Assembly (NCBI RefSeq): GCF_902833055.1
Contig: NZ_CADFEJ010000015.1
Coordinates: 1 to 64,000, forward strand
Length of the DNA: 64,000 nucleotides
From: Burkholderia territorii
GTDB lineage: Bacteria; Pseudomonadota; Gammaproteobacteria; Burkholderiales; Burkholderiaceae
Reading direction: 5' to 3'
Shown: in pieces, positions 18,077-26,878 of the stretch
How the letters are laid out: each line of letters opens with the position of its first letter
How positions within the stretch are numbered: the stretch's first letter is position 1
Translations under genes and position numbers: made by a program
Notes under the pieces: generated by a model
Told to the model about the DNA's origin: nothing
Database searches by the model: none
Seen by the model: only the letters and a program-made list of their open reading frames with translations

Positions 18077-18563
18077 CGCGATACTGTCACGCGCGACAGC
18101 GGGCCGTCATCCGCGTGCCCGCTGCTTCGCGATGCGAAACAAGCGGACGCGCACGGGTCGCGATGGATCGATGGCACGCACGGCCGTTGCGTCGCGGGCC
18201 GCGCATTGCTCGCACCCTTCCGGTTGCGCGACGACCCGACGCGCAGTGTTACGCGCCCGCATTCGCGCAGGCATGCGTCGTGCGATGGATCGACCGCCGA
18301 CGATGCGCGCGTCAAAAAAAACGCGTCGAAATACGCGCTCAGCCGCGTCCTATATGGCGGGCAGCCCTATAAGTGCAAATCCCGATGATTGCACTGCACC
18401 AACGGCGCGACAATGTTGCGCAGTGTGCATACGCGTCGGCGCGGGAGACCACCCTCGAGGCGTAATACGGTGCCCCGGGGGGCAGCCCGCTGATCCGCGG
18501 ACCTGTTCGCGTCGCTTGCGCGAATCTTCCCGATGCTTCGCCTGACTTCGTACGGAAGGGAAC
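18077..18563. other. Intergenic region upstream of the first ABC operon
   Basis: This 487-bp gap has no credible gene. It contains an inverted repeat AGTGCAA (18372-18378) and TTGCACT (18389-18395) separated by 10 nt, a possible operator for the ABC operon. AAGGGA at about 18555 is the ribosome binding site of the first ABC gene. No clear sigma70 promoter was recognised. Confidence 0.4.
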
Positions 18564-19343
18564 ATGATTCTCGGCGACACGATTCTCGAAACACGCGGAT
18601 TGACGAAGGAATTCCGGGGCTTCACCGCCGTGAACGGCGTCAACCTGCGTGTGCGCCGCGGTGCGATCCATGCGTTGATCGGACCGAACGGCGCGGGCAA
18701 GACCACCTGCTTCAACCTCCTCACCAAGTTCCTGACACCGACGTCCGGCCAGATCGTCTTCAACGGCATCGACATCACCGACGAGCGGCCCGCGCAGGTC
18801 GCGCGTCGCGGCATCATCCGTTCGTTCCAGATCTCGGCGGTGTTCCCGCACCTGACCGCGCTGCAGAACGTGCGCATCGGCCTGCAGCGCACGCTCGGCA
18901 CCGAATTCCACTTCTGGCGCAGCGAGCGCACGTTGCGGCGCCTCGACGATCGCGCGATGGACCTGCTCACGCAGGTCGGCCTCACCGATTTCGCGCACGT
19001 GCCGACGGTCGAGCTCGCGTACGGCCGCAAGCGCGCGCTCGAGATCGCTACGACGCTCGCGATGGAACCCGAACTGATGCTGCTCGACGAGCCCACGCAA
19101 GGGATGGGCCACGAGGACGTCGACCGCGTGACCGCGCTGATCAAGAAGGTTGCGAGCGGCCGCACGATCCTGATGGTCGAGCACAACATGAACGTGATCG
19201 CCGGCATCTCCGACACGATCACCGTTCTGCAGCGCGGCGAGGTGCTGGCCGAAGGGTCGTATGCGGAAGTGTCGAAGAATCCGCTCGTGATCGAGGCTTA
19301 CATGGGCAGCGCCGATGCGGCACTCGCGGGGGCGCACGCATGA
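18564..19343 (+). CDS. ABC importer ATPase, LivG type
   Basis: The 259-residue cassette has Walker A GPNGAGKTTCFN (about 36-47), Q-loop, a signature segment modified to ELAYGRKRALEIA in place of LSGGQ, Walker B LMLLDEPTQGM and switch His in MVEHNM. The C-terminal extension is typical of LivG/BraF of branched-chain (HAAT) importers. It forms a heterodimer with the LivF-type ATPase, whose start codon overlaps its stop (ATGA). It heads an operon ATPase-ATPase-binding protein-permease-permease. Confidence 0.9.
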   Translation: MILGDTILETRGLTKEFRGFTAVNGVNLRVRRGAIHALIGPNGAGKTTCFNLLTKFLTPTSGQIVFNGIDITDERPAQVARRGIIRSFQISAVFPHLTALQNVRIGLQRTLGTEFHFWRSERTLRRLDDRAMDLLTQVGLTDFAHVPTVELAYGRKRALEIATTLAMEPELMLLDEPTQGMGHEDVDRVTALIKKVASGRTILMVEHNMNVIAGISDTITVLQRGEVLAEGSYAEVSKNPLVIEAYMGSADAALAGAHA

Positions 19344-20095
19344 AGCACAGCGAACGGGAGGAACGCGAATTGAGCGGCGTCGAAAGCGGCACGCCCGCGC
19401 TGGAGATCACGGGCCTCGAGGCTTGGTACGGGGAATCCCACATATTGCACGGTGTCGACCTGAGCGTTCATCGCGGCGAGGTCGTCACGCTGCTCGGCCG
19501 CAACGGCGCGGGCCGCACCACGACGCTGCGCGCGATCATGGGCCTCACCGGCCGGCGCAGCGGCTCGATCAAGGTCGCGGGCAACGAGACGATCGGCCTC
19601 GCGACGCATCGCATCGCGCATTTCGGCGTCGGCTATTGCCCGGAGGAGCGCGGGATCTTCTCGAGCCTGTCGTGCGAGGAGAACCTGATGCTGCCGCCGC
19701 CGATCGGGCCGCGCGAGCATGCGATGTCGCTCGACGAGATCTACGCGATGTTCCCGAACCTCGCGTCGCGCCGGCAGAGCCAGGGCACGCGGCTGTCCGG
19801 CGGCGAGCAGCAGATGCTCGCGGTGGCGCGGATCCTGCGCACCGGCGCCAACCTGCTGCTGCTCGACGAGATTTCCGAAGGCCTCGCGCCGGTGATCGTG
19901 CAGGCGCTCGCGCGCATGATCGTCGCGCTGAAGGCGCGCGGCTACACGGTCGTGATGGTCGAACAGAATTTCCGCTTCGCCGCGCCGCTCGCCGATCGCT
20001 TCTACGTGATGGAACATGGCCGCATCGTCGAGCATTTCCGCTCATCCGAACTGGAAGGCAAGATGCCGATCCTTCACGACCTGCTCGGGGTGTGA
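19340..20095 (+). CDS. ABC importer ATPase, LivF type, with Arg in Walker A
   Basis: The 251-residue cassette carries LSGGEQQMLAVARIL (signature), LLLLDEISEGL (Walker B) and VEQN (switch region), all normal for LivF. Its Walker A reads GRNGAGRTT: the lysine that contacts the ATP beta- and gamma-phosphates is Arg (codon CGC). The frame is intact and codon use is normal, so this is not a degraded gene. It may be a subfamily trait with one degenerate ATP site. It overlaps the upstream gene by 4 nt. An N-terminal extension of about 15 residues precedes the domain. Confidence 0.9.
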   Translation: MKHSEREERELSGVESGTPALEITGLEAWYGESHILHGVDLSVHRGEVVTLLGRNGAGRTTTLRAIMGLTGRRSGSIKVAGNETIGLATHRIAHFGVGYCPEERGIFSSLSCEENLMLPPPIGPREHAMSLDEIYAMFPNLASRRQSQGTRLSGGEQQMLAVARILRTGANLLLLDEISEGLAPVIVQALARMIVALKARGYTVVMVEQNFRFAAPLADRFYVMEHGRIVEHFRSSELEGKMPILHDLLGV

Positions 20096-20171
20096 CGCCG
20101 CCCCGTTTCCCTTGCCGCTAGCCGTGGCGGCCTCGAACAACCACAACGCATCAGAACAACAGGAGACGTCA

Positions 20172-21371
20172 ATGAAAATGAAGACCCTCGCACACGCGTG
20201 TCTCGCGGTCGCGACCGCAGCGTTCACCGCGGGCGCCGCACACGCCGCGGACAGCGTGAAGATCGGCTTCATCACCGACATGTCGGGGCTGTACGCGGAC
20301 ATCGACGGGCAGGGCGGCCTCGAGGCGATCCGGATGGCGGTCGCCGACTTCGGCGGCAAGGTGCTCGGCAAGCCGATCGAGGTCGTCTATGCCGACCACC
20401 AGAACAAGGCGGACATCGCCGCGTCGAAGGCGCGCGAATGGATGGACCGCGGCGGGCTCGACCTGCTGGTCGGCGGCACGAACTCCGCGACCGCGCTGTC
20501 GATGAACCAGGTCGCGGCCGAGAAGAAGAAGGTCTACATCAACATCGGCGCGGGCGCCGACACGCTGACCAACGAGCAGTGCACGCCGTACACCGTGCAC
20601 TACGCGTACGACACGATGGCGCTCGCGAAGGGCACCGGCTCCGCGGTGGTGAAGCAGGGCGGCAAGAGCTGGTTCTTCCTGACCGCCGACTACGCGTTCG
20701 GCAAGGCGCTCGAGAAGAACACGTCCGACGTCGTGAAGGCGAACGGCGGCCAGGTGCTGGGCACGGTGCGGCACCCGTTGTCGGCGTCGGATTTCTCGTC
20801 GTTCCTGCTGCAGGCGCAGTCGTCGAAGGCGCAGATCCTGGGCCTCGCGAACGCGGGCGGCGACACGATCAACTCGATCAAGGCCGCGAAGGAGTTCGGC
20901 ATCACGAAGACGATGAAGATCGCCGCGCTGCTGATGTTCATCGACGACGTGCACAGCCTCGGCCTCGAGACGACGCAGGGCCTCGTGCTGACCGACAGCT
21001 GGTACTGGAACCGCGACGCGGCCTCGCGCCAGTGGGCGCAACGCTACTTCGGCAAGATGAAGAAGATGCCGTCGAGCCTGCAGGCGGCCGACTACTCGTC
21101 GGTGACGACCTACCTGAAGGCCGTGCAGGCGGCCGGCACGACCGACTCCGACAAGGTGATGGCCGAGCTGAAGAAGATGAAGATCAACGACTTCTACGCG
21201 AAGGGCTTCATCCGCCAGGACGGCAGCATGATTCACGACATGTACCTGATGGAAGTAAAGAAGCCGTCGGAATCGAAGGAGCCGTGGGACTACTACAAGG
21301 TGCTCGCGACGATTCCGGGCGACCAGGCATTCGGTACCAAGCAGGAGTCGCGCTGCGCGATGTGGAAGTAA
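20172..21371 (+). CDS. Periplasmic substrate-binding protein, LivK/HAAT type
   Basis: The 399-residue precursor has a signal peptide (MKMKTLAHACLAVATAAFTAGAAHA, cleavage after AHA, about 25) and a type I periplasmic-binding fold beginning DSVKIGFITDMSGLYADIDGQGG. It delivers a ligand to the LivH/LivM-type permeases downstream. The ligand is not certain; this branch includes binders of amino acids, aromatic acids and other carboxylates. AGGAG lies 6 nt before the ATG. A 112-nt gap containing a 16-bp palindrome separates it from the permease gene. Confidence 0.9.
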   Translation: MKMKTLAHACLAVATAAFTAGAAHAADSVKIGFITDMSGLYADIDGQGGLEAIRMAVADFGGKVLGKPIEVVYADHQNKADIAASKAREWMDRGGLDLLVGGTNSATALSMNQVAAEKKKVYINIGAGADTLTNEQCTPYTVHYAYDTMALAKGTGSAVVKQGGKSWFFLTADYAFGKALEKNTSDVVKANGGQVLGTVRHPLSASDFSSFLLQAQSSKAQILGLANAGGDTINSIKAAKEFGITKTMKIAALLMFIDDVHSLGLETTQGLVLTDSWYWNRDAASRQWAQRYFGKMKKMPSSLQAADYSSVTTYLKAVQAAGTTDSDKVMAELKKMKINDFYAKGFIRQDGSMIHDMYLMEVKKPSESKEPWDYYKVLATIPGDQAFGTKQESRCAMWK

Positions 21372-21443
21372 GCGCGACATGGCGGCGCGCGGCGGGCCGC
21401 GGCGACGTGCCCGCTGCGCCGCCCGTGCGCGCGACGGCTAGAA

Positions 21444-21459
21444 CGTTGCGCGCGCAACG
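21444..21459 (+). other. 16-bp palindrome between binding-protein and permease genes
   Basis: CGTTGCGC and GCGCAACG form a perfect palindrome within the 112-nt intercistronic gap. Such hairpins behind abundant binding-protein genes often protect the upstream mRNA or reduce downstream transcription. No T-run follows. Confidence 0.45.
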
Positions 21460-21483
21460 AAACTCATACTGACGGCTAAGTCG

Positions 21484-22368
21484 ATGGAAATCTTTGGCAT
21501 TCCGTTGCCGGCGATGCTGAGCCAGTTGCTGCTCGGGCTCGTCAACGGCTCGTTCTACGCGATCCTGAGCCTCGGGCTGGCGGTGATCTTCGGGCTGCTC
21601 AACGTGATCAACTTCGCGCACGGCGCGCTGTTCATGCTGGGCGCGATGCTCGCGTGGATGGGTCTGTCGTACTTCGCGTTGCCGTACTGGGCGATGCTCG
21701 TGCTCGCGCCGCTGATCGTCGGTGCGTTCGGAATCCTGATCGAGCGCTCGATGCTGCGCTGGCTGTACAAGCTCGATCACCTGTACGGGCTGCTGCTCAC
21801 GTTCGGTCTCACGCTCGTCGTCGAAGGCGTGTTCCGGTCGATCTACGGGTCGTCCGGCCAGCCGTACGACGTGCCGTCGCAGCTCGCGGGCGCGACCAAT
21901 CTCGGCTTCATGTTCCTGCCGAACTACCGCGCGTGGGTGGTCGTCGCGTCGCTCGCGGTGTGTCTCGCGACGTGGTTCGTGATCGAGAAGACGCGCCTGG
22001 GCGCCTATCTGCGCGCCGGCACCGAGAACCCGAAGCTCGTCGAAGCGTTCGGCGTGAACGTGCCGATGATGATCACGCTCACCTACGGCTTCGGCGTCGC
22101 GCTCGCCGCGTTCGCGGGCGTGCTCGCGGCGCCGGTAATCCAGGTGTCGCCGCTGATGGGGCAGCCGATGATCATCACCGTGTTCGCGGTGGTCGTGATC
22201 GGCGGGATGGGCTCGATCCTCGGCTCGATCATCACCGGGCTGCTGCTCGGCGTGATCGAGGGCTTCACGCGCGTGTTCTATCCGGAAGCATCGGCCACGG
22301 TCGTGTTCGTGATCATGGCGATCGTGCTGCTGATCCGCCCGGCGGGCCTGTTCGGCAAGGAAAAATGA
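21484..22368 (+). CDS. ABC importer permease, LivH type
   Basis: The 294-residue membrane protein has about eight hydrophobic segments. Typical LivH features are LLLGLVNGSFYAILSLGLAVIFG and NVINFAHGALFMLGA near the N-terminus, and AFAGVLAAPVIQVSPLMG with GGMGSILGSIITGLLLGVIEGF near the C-terminus. It pairs with the LivM-type protein whose start overlaps its stop by 4 nt (ATGA). Confidence 0.92.
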   Translation: MEIFGIPLPAMLSQLLLGLVNGSFYAILSLGLAVIFGLLNVINFAHGALFMLGAMLAWMGLSYFALPYWAMLVLAPLIVGAFGILIERSMLRWLYKLDHLYGLLLTFGLTLVVEGVFRSIYGSSGQPYDVPSQLAGATNLGFMFLPNYRAWVVVASLAVCLATWFVIEKTRLGAYLRAGTENPKLVEAFGVNVPMMITLTYGFGVALAAFAGVLAAPVIQVSPLMGQPMIITVFAVVVIGGMGSILGSIITGLLLGVIEGFTRVFYPEASATVVFVIMAIVLLIRPAGLFGKEK

Positions 22369-23342
22369 TGCAGAGAAAAGTGCTCTACGGCGCGCTGCTC
22401 GCCGCACTGCTCGTCGCGCCGTTCATCGGCGCGTATCCGGTGTTCGTGATGAAGGTGCTCACGTTCGCGTTGTTCGCGGCCGCGTTCAACCTGCTGATCG
22501 GCTATACGGGGCTGCTGTCGTTCGGCCATGCGATGTTCCTCGCGACGGCCGGCTACACGACCGGCTATGCGATCCAGACGCTCGGCTTCACGCCGGAGCT
22601 CGGCGTGCTCGCGGGCACGTTCGCCGCGACGCTGCTCGGGCTGGTCGTGGGCCTGTTCGCCATTCGCCGGCAGGGCATCTACTTCGCGATGATCACGCTC
22701 GCGTTCGCGCAGATGGTCTACTTCATCTATCTGCAGGCGCCGTTCACGCACGGCGAGGATGGCCTGCAGGGCGTGCCGCGCGGGCACCTGTTCGGGCTCG
22801 TCGACTTGTCGAACGACGTCGCGCTCTACTACGTCGTGCTCGCGGTGATCGTCGCGGCTTGCGCATTCATCGTGCGGATCGTGCATTCGCCGTTCGGCCA
22901 GGTGCTCGTCGCGATCAAGGAGAACGAGGCGCGCGCGATATCGCTCGGCTACGACACCGACCGCTTCAAGCTGCTCGCGTTCATCCTGTCGGCCGGGCTC
23001 GCGGGCCTGGCCGGTTCGTTGAAGGTGCTGGTGCTCGGTTTCGAGACGCTGTCCGACGCGTACTGGACGATGTCGGGCCTCGTTGTGCTGATGACGCTCG
23101 TCGGCGGGATGGGCACGCTGTTCGGCCCGTTGCTCGGCGCGGCGCTGATCGTCGCGCTGGAGGACCGGCTCGGCGACATCGGCGAATGGCTCGCATCGGC
23201 GACCGGCATCGGCTGGTTCCACTCGCTCGGCGAGTCGGCGACGATCGTCACGGGGCTCATCTTCATCGCATGCGTGCTTGCGTTCCGGCGCGGGATCGTC
23301 GGCGAGATGGTCGCGCGGGTCAAGACGCTCAGGCCGTCCTGA
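22365..23342 (+). CDS. ABC importer permease, LivM type
   Basis: The 325-residue membrane protein has FNLLIGYTGLLSFGHAMFLATAGY near residue 35, the LivM hallmark, and LAGLAGSLKVLVLGF and VVLMTLVGGMGTLFGPLLGAALIV later. It forms the heteromeric permease with the LivH-type protein. It is the last gene of the first ABC operon; about 260 nt later a structured element with a terminator appears. Confidence 0.92.
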   Translation: MMQRKVLYGALLAALLVAPFIGAYPVFVMKVLTFALFAAAFNLLIGYTGLLSFGHAMFLATAGYTTGYAIQTLGFTPELGVLAGTFAATLLGLVVGLFAIRRQGIYFAMITLAFAQMVYFIYLQAPFTHGEDGLQGVPRGHLFGLVDLSNDVALYYVVLAVIVAACAFIVRIVHSPFGQVLVAIKENEARAISLGYDTDRFKLLAFILSAGLAGLAGSLKVLVLGFETLSDAYWTMSGLVVLMTLVGGMGTLFGPLLGAALIVALEDRLGDIGEWLASATGIGWFHSLGESATIVTGLIFIACVLAFRRGIVGEMVARVKTLRPS

Positions 23343-24459
23343 TCGCATGGCGGCGGCCGTTGCGGCGGGTTGATGCGAAGCACCATCCGCCGCGGCCCGG
23401 AATGGCGTTTCCATGGCCTCAGGCCGGTGCCGCGCGGCAACACTGGTGCCCCATTTTCGTGCGGCGATGCACCATAGGGGTAAATGCTAAGTTGTCGCAG
23501 GGTGAAAGGTCCTTTAATCTTCGTCTCAGTTCTGATGCACCGCGAAACGAATTTGCAGGTGGAGAACGAGGAGACAATCGAGGCACAAAGTGCCCGGACC
23601 CCAAAGCGCTGTTGGACGGAATCCAACAGCGCTTTTTCATTTGGTGCGCGAATTTCCGTTGCTGGTGCAACGAGTGAGTGCCGTCAGCATTCTGCGCCGC
23701 CTCAACCGCGCTTATCCCGTCTTCACCGTTTTCATCCTTTCCGCTGGTCGATTGCCGCTGGCGCGCACGCGCGTGCATTGCCGTCCGGGCTTACCCGGTT
23801 GGCGTGCGTAAAAAGCGTCCGTTACACTCAGCTTTCGCCGACCGTGCGGTCGGGAAAACGGTCGGCAGTTCTCCTACAAGCAAAATGCAGAAGAGGGAGT
23901 GCGGTTGGATGAGAAGCGCGGGACGGTGGATCGCGGTGCGAGAGGCGGCTGGCGCCGCTCGTGCGGAGTCGGGGATGCACGCGTATGCGTCGGCGCTCAC
24001 GAGCCGTCCTGCGGCCGGCATGCGCGTTCCGGTGCGGTTTGCCGGCACGACGGCGCCCGCGGTCGTTGCGTCGGCATCCGGTCTCTCGTTCGCGTTCGCA
24101 TGAACGGCCGATTTTTCGATCCCGCATTGCCCGCTTGCGGAGCCGAGCCCGGCCGGGCCGGCCGACCTGCCGGCGATCGTTGCGTCCGCATCGATCGCGT
24201 GTCGCGCAACGCCGCATTTCTCCGTTTCATTCATCCTGACGACATTGCCGCCGCGCATCGTGGCGGGCGTACGGCCGTTTCGGCATGCGCCGCGACGCGC
24301 ACGCGCGGTATCGCCGGGGCTGGATGGCGGCGCGGCGTTTCACGGGAAAACGAGTGTAGGCGCGGTACGGCGAGATAGTTAAATTATTAACTTGTTTGAG
24401 GACCGGGAGCCGCCCGAGCGACCCGCGGATTTTTCGAGCAGCGTTTGGAGACAACGTAA
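23343..24459. other. 1.1-kb intergenic region between the two ABC operons
   Basis: No credible protein gene is present; open frames lack ribosome binding sites and overlap one another. The left part holds a candidate structured RNA with terminator (23523-23637). The right part ends in an AT-rich promoter-like stretch, GTTAAATTATTAAC (24378-24391), about 70 nt before the next gene. The middle (about 23640-24370) shows nothing I can name. Confidence 0.5.
23523..23637 (+). ncRNA. Candidate structured small RNA ending in an intrinsic terminator
   Basis: The sequence folds into three stacked units. First is a long stem made of GTCTC/GAGAC (23523-23527 with 23571-23575), GTTCT/AGAAC (23529-23533 with 23563-23567) and CACC/GGTG (23538-23541 with 23558-23561). 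Then comes hairpin GGCAC-AAA-GTGCC (23582-23594). Last is a 14-bp terminator stem (23603-23616 with 23622-23635) ending in T. A TTGTCG (23492-23497) and a TAATCT (23515-23520) with a 17-nt spacer could be the promoter. It matches no riboswitch class that I recognise; no downstream gene is close enough for cis control, so a trans-acting sRNA is the simplest reading. Confidence 0.45.
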
Positions 24460-25617
24460 ATGAAGATGAATCGATGGATGGAGGGTCTGCTTGCCGCGGG
24501 CCTCGTGTGCGCGGCGGCGACGGCGTCGGCCCAGGTGAAGATCGGTGTGACGCTGTCGGCCACCGGGCCGGCCGCCTCGCTCGGGATTCCGGAAAAGAAC
24601 ACGATCGCGCTGCTGCCGAAGGAAATCGCGGGCAAGAGCGTCCAGTACATCGTGCTCGACGATGCGTCCGACACGAGCCGCGCGGTGCAGAACGTGCGCA
24701 AGCTGATCGACGAGGATCACGTGGACGCGATCATCGGTTCGTCCGTCACGCCGAACTCGCTCGCGATGCTCGACCCGGTGTCGCAGGGCAAGACGCCGAC
24801 GATCTCGCTCGCGGCGAGCGCGCAGATCATCTCGCCGATGGACGCGAAGCGCGCGTGGATGTTCAAGGTGCCGCAGAACGACCAGCTGATGGCCGATGCG
24901 ATCGCCGGCTACATGGCCAAGCACGGCGTGAAGACGGTCGGCTTCATCGGCTTTGCCGATGCGTATGGCGACAGCTGGTACAAGACGTTCAGCGCGGCGG
25001 CGGAGAAGAACGGGCTGAAGCTCGTGTCGAACGAACGCTATAACCGCACCGACGCGTCGGTGATGGGGCAGGTGCTCAAGCTGATGGGCGCGAATCCCGA
25101 TGCGGTGCTGATCGCCGGGTCCGGCACGCCGGCCGCGCTGCCTGCCAAGACGCTGAAGGAGCGCGGCTACAAGGGCAAGGTGTATCAGACGCACGGCGTC
25201 GCGAACAACGACTTCCTGCGCGTGTGCGGCAAGGATTGCGAAGGCGAGATCCTGCCGGCCGGCCCGGTGCTCGTGACCGACCAGTTGCCAGATTCGAACC
25301 CGGTGAAGAAGCCGGCGCTCGGCTACAAGGCCGCGTACGAGAAGGCGTACGGCGCGGGCTCGCTGTCGACCTTCGGCGGCCACGCATGGGATGCGGGGCT
25401 GTTGCTGCAGCGTGCGATTCCCGAGGCGCTGAAGAAGGGCCAGCCGGGCACCGAGGCGTTCCGCGAGGCGCTGCGCGCGTCGCTCGAGAGCGTGAAGGAC
25501 CTGCCCGTGTCGCACGGCGTGATCAACACGACGCCGACCGATCACAACGGCTTCGACACGCGTGCGCGCGTGATGGTGCAGATCGTCGACGGCAAGTGGA
25601 AGCTGCAGGCCGAGTAA
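24460..25617 (+). CDS. Periplasmic substrate-binding protein, HAAT type (second operon)
   Basis: The 385-residue precursor has a signal peptide (MKMNRWMEGLLAAGLVCAAATASA, cleavage near 24) and a type I binding fold, QVKIGVTLSATGPAASLGIPEKN. Its sequence resembles binding proteins for aromatic acids in Rhodopseudomonas-type clusters more than LivJ, but the ligand is not proven. A TTTGGAGACAAC ribosome site precedes the ATG. It starts the second operon: binding protein - LivH - LivM/G fusion - LivF. Confidence 0.88.
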   Translation: MKMNRWMEGLLAAGLVCAAATASAQVKIGVTLSATGPAASLGIPEKNTIALLPKEIAGKSVQYIVLDDASDTSRAVQNVRKLIDEDHVDAIIGSSVTPNSLAMLDPVSQGKTPTISLAASAQIISPMDAKRAWMFKVPQNDQLMADAIAGYMAKHGVKTVGFIGFADAYGDSWYKTFSAAAEKNGLKLVSNERYNRTDASVMGQVLKLMGANPDAVLIAGSGTPAALPAKTLKERGYKGKVYQTHGVANNDFLRVCGKDCEGEILPAGPVLVTDQLPDSNPVKKPALGYKAAYEKAYGAGSLSTFGGHAWDAGLLLQRAIPEALKKGQPGTEAFREALRASLESVKDLPVSHGVINTTPTDHNGFDTRARVMVQIVDGKWKLQAE

Positions 25618-25632
25618 GCACCACATGAAACC

Positions 25633-25665
25633 GGCGGGTGCGGCGCGAACGGCGCCGTGCCCGCC
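25633..25665 (+). other. Strong hairpin behind the second binding-protein gene
   Basis: A 14-bp stem (25633-25646 with 25652-25665, two G-U pairs) with a 5-nt loop lies 15 nt after the stop codon. There is no T-run. Together with the palindrome at 21444 it suggests the same design in both operons, favouring excess binding protein over permease. Confidence 0.5.
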
Positions 25666-25818
25666 GTGGGCAGCGGCGCGGGCCTGCCGGGCCGTTCCGC
25701 TGCCGCATCGAATCACCGGGGCCCGCCGCGTCGCGCCCGACGCGCCGATCTTGCCGCGCGTGCGCCGCGGTCATTCCCGTCTTTCGTTTCTCCGCAGCAT
25801 TCTCGACACACGAAACGT

Positions 25819-26874
25819 ATGGATCTCTCGATTGCGGCGATCCTCGCGCAAGACGGCATCACGACCGGCGCCATTTATGCATTGCTGTCGCTGGCGCTCG
25901 TGCTGGTGTTTTCCGTCACGCGGGTGATCTTCATTCCCCAGGGCGAATTCGTCGCCTATGGTGCGCTCACGCTTGCGGCGTTGCAGGCGCAGAAATTCCC
26001 CGCCACCTGCTGGCTGCTGTTCGTGATGGGCGTCGCGTGCTTCCTGCTGGAAATCGGCGGGTTGATCCGCCATCGCGAACGCCGTCATCAGCTCGGCCGC
26101 ACGCTCGCCACGCTCGGCAGCCGCTACGTATTGCTGCCGCTCGCGGTGTTCGCGATCACGCGCAGCGTTGCCGCGCAGCCGATGCCGATGCTCGCACAGA
26201 TTGCGCTGACGCTCGCGATCGTCGTGCCGATGGGGCCGTTCGTCTACCGGCTCGTCTATCAGCCGATCGCCGAAGGCACGACGCTGCTGCTGCTGATCGT
26301 GTCCGTCGCCGTCCATTTCGCGATGGTCGGCCTCGGGCTGGTGATGTTCGGCGCCGAAGGCTCGCGCACCACCGGCTTCGCGGACACGTCGCTGTCGGTC
26401 GGCAGCATGACCGTGTCGGTACAGAGCATTCTGGTGGTCGTGACCGCGCTGGTGCTGATCGCTGCGCTGTACGTGTACTTCGGCCGCACGATCGCCGGCA
26501 AGGCGCTGCGCGCGACGTCGGTGAACCGGCTCGGCGCGCGGCTCGTCGGCATCGGCACGACCGAAGCGGGGCGCCTGGCGTTCACGCTGGCGGCCGGCCT
26601 CGGCGTGCTGTCCGGGATCCTCGTCGGTCCGCTGACGACGATCTATTACGACTCCGGCTTCCTGATCGGCCTGAAGGGTTTCGTCGGCGCGATCATCGGC
26701 GGGCTGGTCAGCTATCCGCTCGCGGCCGCCGGCTCGCTGCTGGTGGGCGTGCTCGAATCGTATTCGTCGTTCTGGGCGAGCGCGTACAAGGAAGTGATCG
26801 TGTTCACGCTGATCATCCCGGTGCTGCTGTGGCGCAGTTTCGCGACGCCGCACGCGGAAGAGGAAGAGGAGTAA
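25819..26874 (+). CDS. ABC importer permease, LivH type, with extra N-terminal region
   Basis: The 351-residue membrane protein contains LAQDGITTGAIYALLSLALVLVFSVTRVIFIPQGEFVAYGAL at the N-terminus, the LivH entry segment. It is longer than ordinary LivH (about 290-300) because of an insertion around 70-130 with additional hydrophobic segments. It ends with a Glu-rich tail, EEEEE. The ATG at 25819 follows ACGAAACGT; the ribosome site is weak. It is followed by the LivM/G fusion gene after 4 nt. Confidence 0.88.
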   Translation: MDLSIAAILAQDGITTGAIYALLSLALVLVFSVTRVIFIPQGEFVAYGALTLAALQAQKFPATCWLLFVMGVACFLLEIGGLIRHRERRHQLGRTLATLGSRYVLLPLAVFAITRSVAAQPMPMLAQIALTLAIVVPMGPFVYRLVYQPIAEGTTLLLLIVSVAVHFAMVGLGLVMFGAEGSRTTGFADTSLSVGSMTVSVQSILVVVTALVLIAALYVYFGRTIAGKALRATSVNRLGARLVGIGTTEAGRLAFTLAAGLGVLSGILVGPLTTIYYDSGFLIGLKGFVGAIIGGLVSYPLAAAGSLLVGVLESYSSFWASAYKEVIVFTLIIPVLLWRSFATPHAEEEEE

Positions 26875-26878
26875 AGCG

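Noticed and set aside
18171-18190. Sigma54 promoter upstream of the first ABC operon (TGGCACG then TTGCG)
   Set aside because: The GG and GC elements are 14 nt apart rather than the required 10, so it cannot be a -24/-12 promoter.
23426-23441. Weak sigma54-like GG-N10-GC in front of the candidate small RNA
   Set aside because: Spacing fits but both elements deviate at several positions (about 8 of 12); the sigma70-like elements nearer to the RNA are at least as good.
23899-24378. A 159-codon frame in the gap between the ABC operons
   Set aside because: No ribosome site, Arg/Gly-rich composition, and equally long frames on the opposite strand.
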